The notes under the pieces were generated by a model. That model was not told the DNA's origin. It saw only the letters and a program-made list of their open reading frames with translations, and ran no database searches. A stretch of 64,000 nt of DNA. Source: Pontibacter ruber (lineage in GTDB: Bacteria > Bacteroidota > Bacteroidia > Cytophagales > Hymenobacteraceae). Positions 62,948 to 64,000 of this stretch are shown piece by piece. The stretch covers positions 124,001 through 188,000 of the forward strand of contig NZ_JALPRR010000003.1 in the NCBI RefSeq assembly GCF_023630205.1, read 5' to 3'. Numbering within the stretch: the stretch's first letter is position 1; the number at the start of each line of letters is the position of its first letter. Made by a program: the position numbers and the translations under genes.

Positions 62948-63490
62948 CTATTGCTTCTTCAAATTATAGTTATGCTTGCTCTTGATGGCATTCTGTTTGC
63001 GATCCAGCATTTTCAGTTCTGAGCCACTCAGCTGCTGAAAGTAGATCGGCTCGTAATTGCCTTTAGGGATGAGTTGCAGGATAAGCACGTTGGGATCGTC
63101 GTGATTGCCCTTGGCCAGAAACCAGGTGCCGTTGCTGGTGGTATTGTTTTTTCCGGCTGGCTTACCCAAGTATGTCTGCTTCAGGGTAAACGTGCGACCC
63201 TGGCCTTTAGGCGAGCCATTGAGGTTAAGCTCCATTTTGATGCCTTCGCAATCGGCGCAGGGTACGGTGCCTGAGAAGAAACCAGCTGGTGCTGCAATTG
63301 CTGCTTCTTTAGCACTTGTTTTTACAGACTTTGCTGCTTTTGTTGAAGTCGTTGTTGCTTTCGCTGTTGTTTCGGTTGTTTTAGCTTTTTTGCCGGCTGA
63401 TTTTCGCCATGCTTCGTAGCTGCTTTGTGCTGATGCGGATACGCTCACAAACAAAGCAGCCATCAGAAATAAGGATGAAAGTGTTTTCAT
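62948..63490 (-). CDS. NlpE-like exported protein
   Basis: 180 residues from Met at 63490 (MKTLSSLFLMAALFVSVSASAQ signal); a longer frame to 63613 would overlap the upstream gene. An Ala/Thr/Lys-rich linker is followed by an NlpE N-terminal-like domain with GTVPCADCEGIKMELNL (the CxxC of NlpE) and TYLGKPAG. NlpE signals envelope or copper stress in enterobacteria; here no Cpx genes are visible. Confidence 0.8.
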   Translation of the reverse strand: MKTLSSLFLMAALFVSVSASAQSSYEAWRKSAGKKAKTTETTAKATTTSTKAAKSVKTSAKEAAIAAPAGFFSGTVPCADCEGIKMELNLNGSPKGQGRTFTLKQTYLGKPAGKNNTTSNGTWFLAKGNHDDPNVLILQLIPKGNYEPIYFQQLSGSELKMLDRKQNAIKSKHNYNLKKQ

Positions 63491-63530
63491 ATAGGATGTT
63501 GGATAAATATGTACTTCGGCTTTACTACAA

Positions 63531-64000
63531 CTACTGTGCCCGTTGCAGGCGCTCCTCAATTTCTTTTGGAAGATAGAAGTCTTTGCCCTGCGATTGGTAT
63601 TGCCGCCGCTCACCTTTATTAACCATCGAAACGTGCAGTTTATTGTTCGCAGTATCTACCAAAAGAAAGGCAAACCTGTCGGGTGCCGTATGGTCGGGGT
63701 AGGTGCCGATCGTGTACAGAACGCGTTCCTGTTGCAGAGGTTGCGCTTCCTGCATGGTCTCCAGAAATTCATCCAGATCGCCGTTCAGAAGTTCCTGCAG
63801 GCGCGTGCGCAAAGGCTTAGTCTGCCACAGGTTTACTTCTGCAGGGCGCTTGCCTAGGTAAAGTTTCAGGTAGTTCAGGCTATCTGTTTTAAAAGTGGGT
63901 GCTGCCGAAATGCCGAGGCTGGTATGATCCACATCCGGAACAGAGGCAGGTTTGTTATAAGAACAGGCAAGTAACAGAAGACTGGAGAGAAGCAGGCAAA
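63531..64000 (-). CDS. Lipoprotein, 5' partial at window edge
   Basis: The frame continues past the right end. Before the GTG at 63932 it reads CLLLSSLLLLACSYNKPASV-like residues, a signal peptide and lipobox (LLLAC), so the true start is outside. The mature part contains LYLGKRPAEVNLWQTKPLRTRL and a beta-rich ending. Not recognised. Its stop is 41 nt before the NlpE-like start, suggesting one transcript. Confidence 0.7.
   Translation of the reverse strand, partial: CLLLSSLLLLACSYNKPASVPDVDHTSLGISAAPTFKTDSLNYLKLYLGKRPAEVNLWQTKPLRTRLQELLNGDLDEFLETMQEAQPLQQERVLYTIGTYPDHTAPDRFAFLLVDTANNKLHVSMVNKGERRQYQSQGKDFYLPKEIEERLQRAQ

Overview
The window looks like a chromosome segment from a Bacteroidetes bacterium of the order Cytophagales, most like Pontibacter/Hymenobacteraceae. 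This is inferred from gene content: two exported enzymes with C-terminal type IX secretion (Por) sorting domains, split transketolase, Mpl, a GTG-started RqcH, PAS-rich sensor kinases, TAnnTTTG-type promoter candidates and few Shine-Dalgarno sites. No search could be run, so the taxon is an inference.

Region 1 (1-12,620) is AT-richer and reads as the right part of a genomic island devoted to DNA metabolism and defence. It holds the end of McrB and all of McrC, an HNH nuclease with an adjacent HIT-family protein, a small exported Cys/His protein, a YedK/SRAP protein, an unknown protein ending in an SSB-like DNDLPF tip, a CoiA-like nuclease overlapped by a second long reading frame, an HNH/zinc-finger protein, umuDC and a NERD-domain helicase. 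It ends at a tRNA 3'-end fragment (T-arm plus acceptor strand) followed by a strong terminator. That is the expected scar of integration into a tRNA gene, so the intact tRNA and integrase probably lie left of the window.

Region 2 (12.7-55.5 kb) is ordinary core chromosome: rqcH, an MBL-fold hydrolase, a 1746-residue hybrid histidine kinase with its own receiver protein, miaA, pfkA, a TerB-like protein, an SLC13/TrkA-C transporter, a class III aminotransferase, a triple-PAS kinase, pepE, an ECF sigma/anti-sigma/LTxxQ-type cluster, split transketolase interrupted by a vWA gene, bcp, an M23 peptidase, an FAH hydrolase, an M48 lipoprotein peptidase, a DnaQ-type exonuclease, mpl, dnaB, a nitroreductase, a phosphohexomutase and hppD. 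Many operons end in long perfect hairpin terminators.

Region 3 (55.5-64 kb) holds two T9SS-type secreted multi-domain carbohydrate enzymes (a polysaccharide-lyase-like protein and a GH16 glucanase) that share an Ig-like module, then trpS, an NlpE-like protein and a lipoprotein cut by the window edge.

The most unusual signal is non-coding. Three intergenic loci (12.8-13.2, 27.85-28.3 and 50.1-50.7 kb) carry the same composite repeat. Its ~190-nt core folds into a nested stem whose variable distal part co-varies between copies while the reading frame is not kept, which suggests a structured RNA or mobile palindromic element. Downstream modules are C4/G4 hairpins ending in a motif containing TTATACTT. 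That same AAGTATA heptamer is scattered through the chromosomal part in and between genes and sits in several terminator loops.
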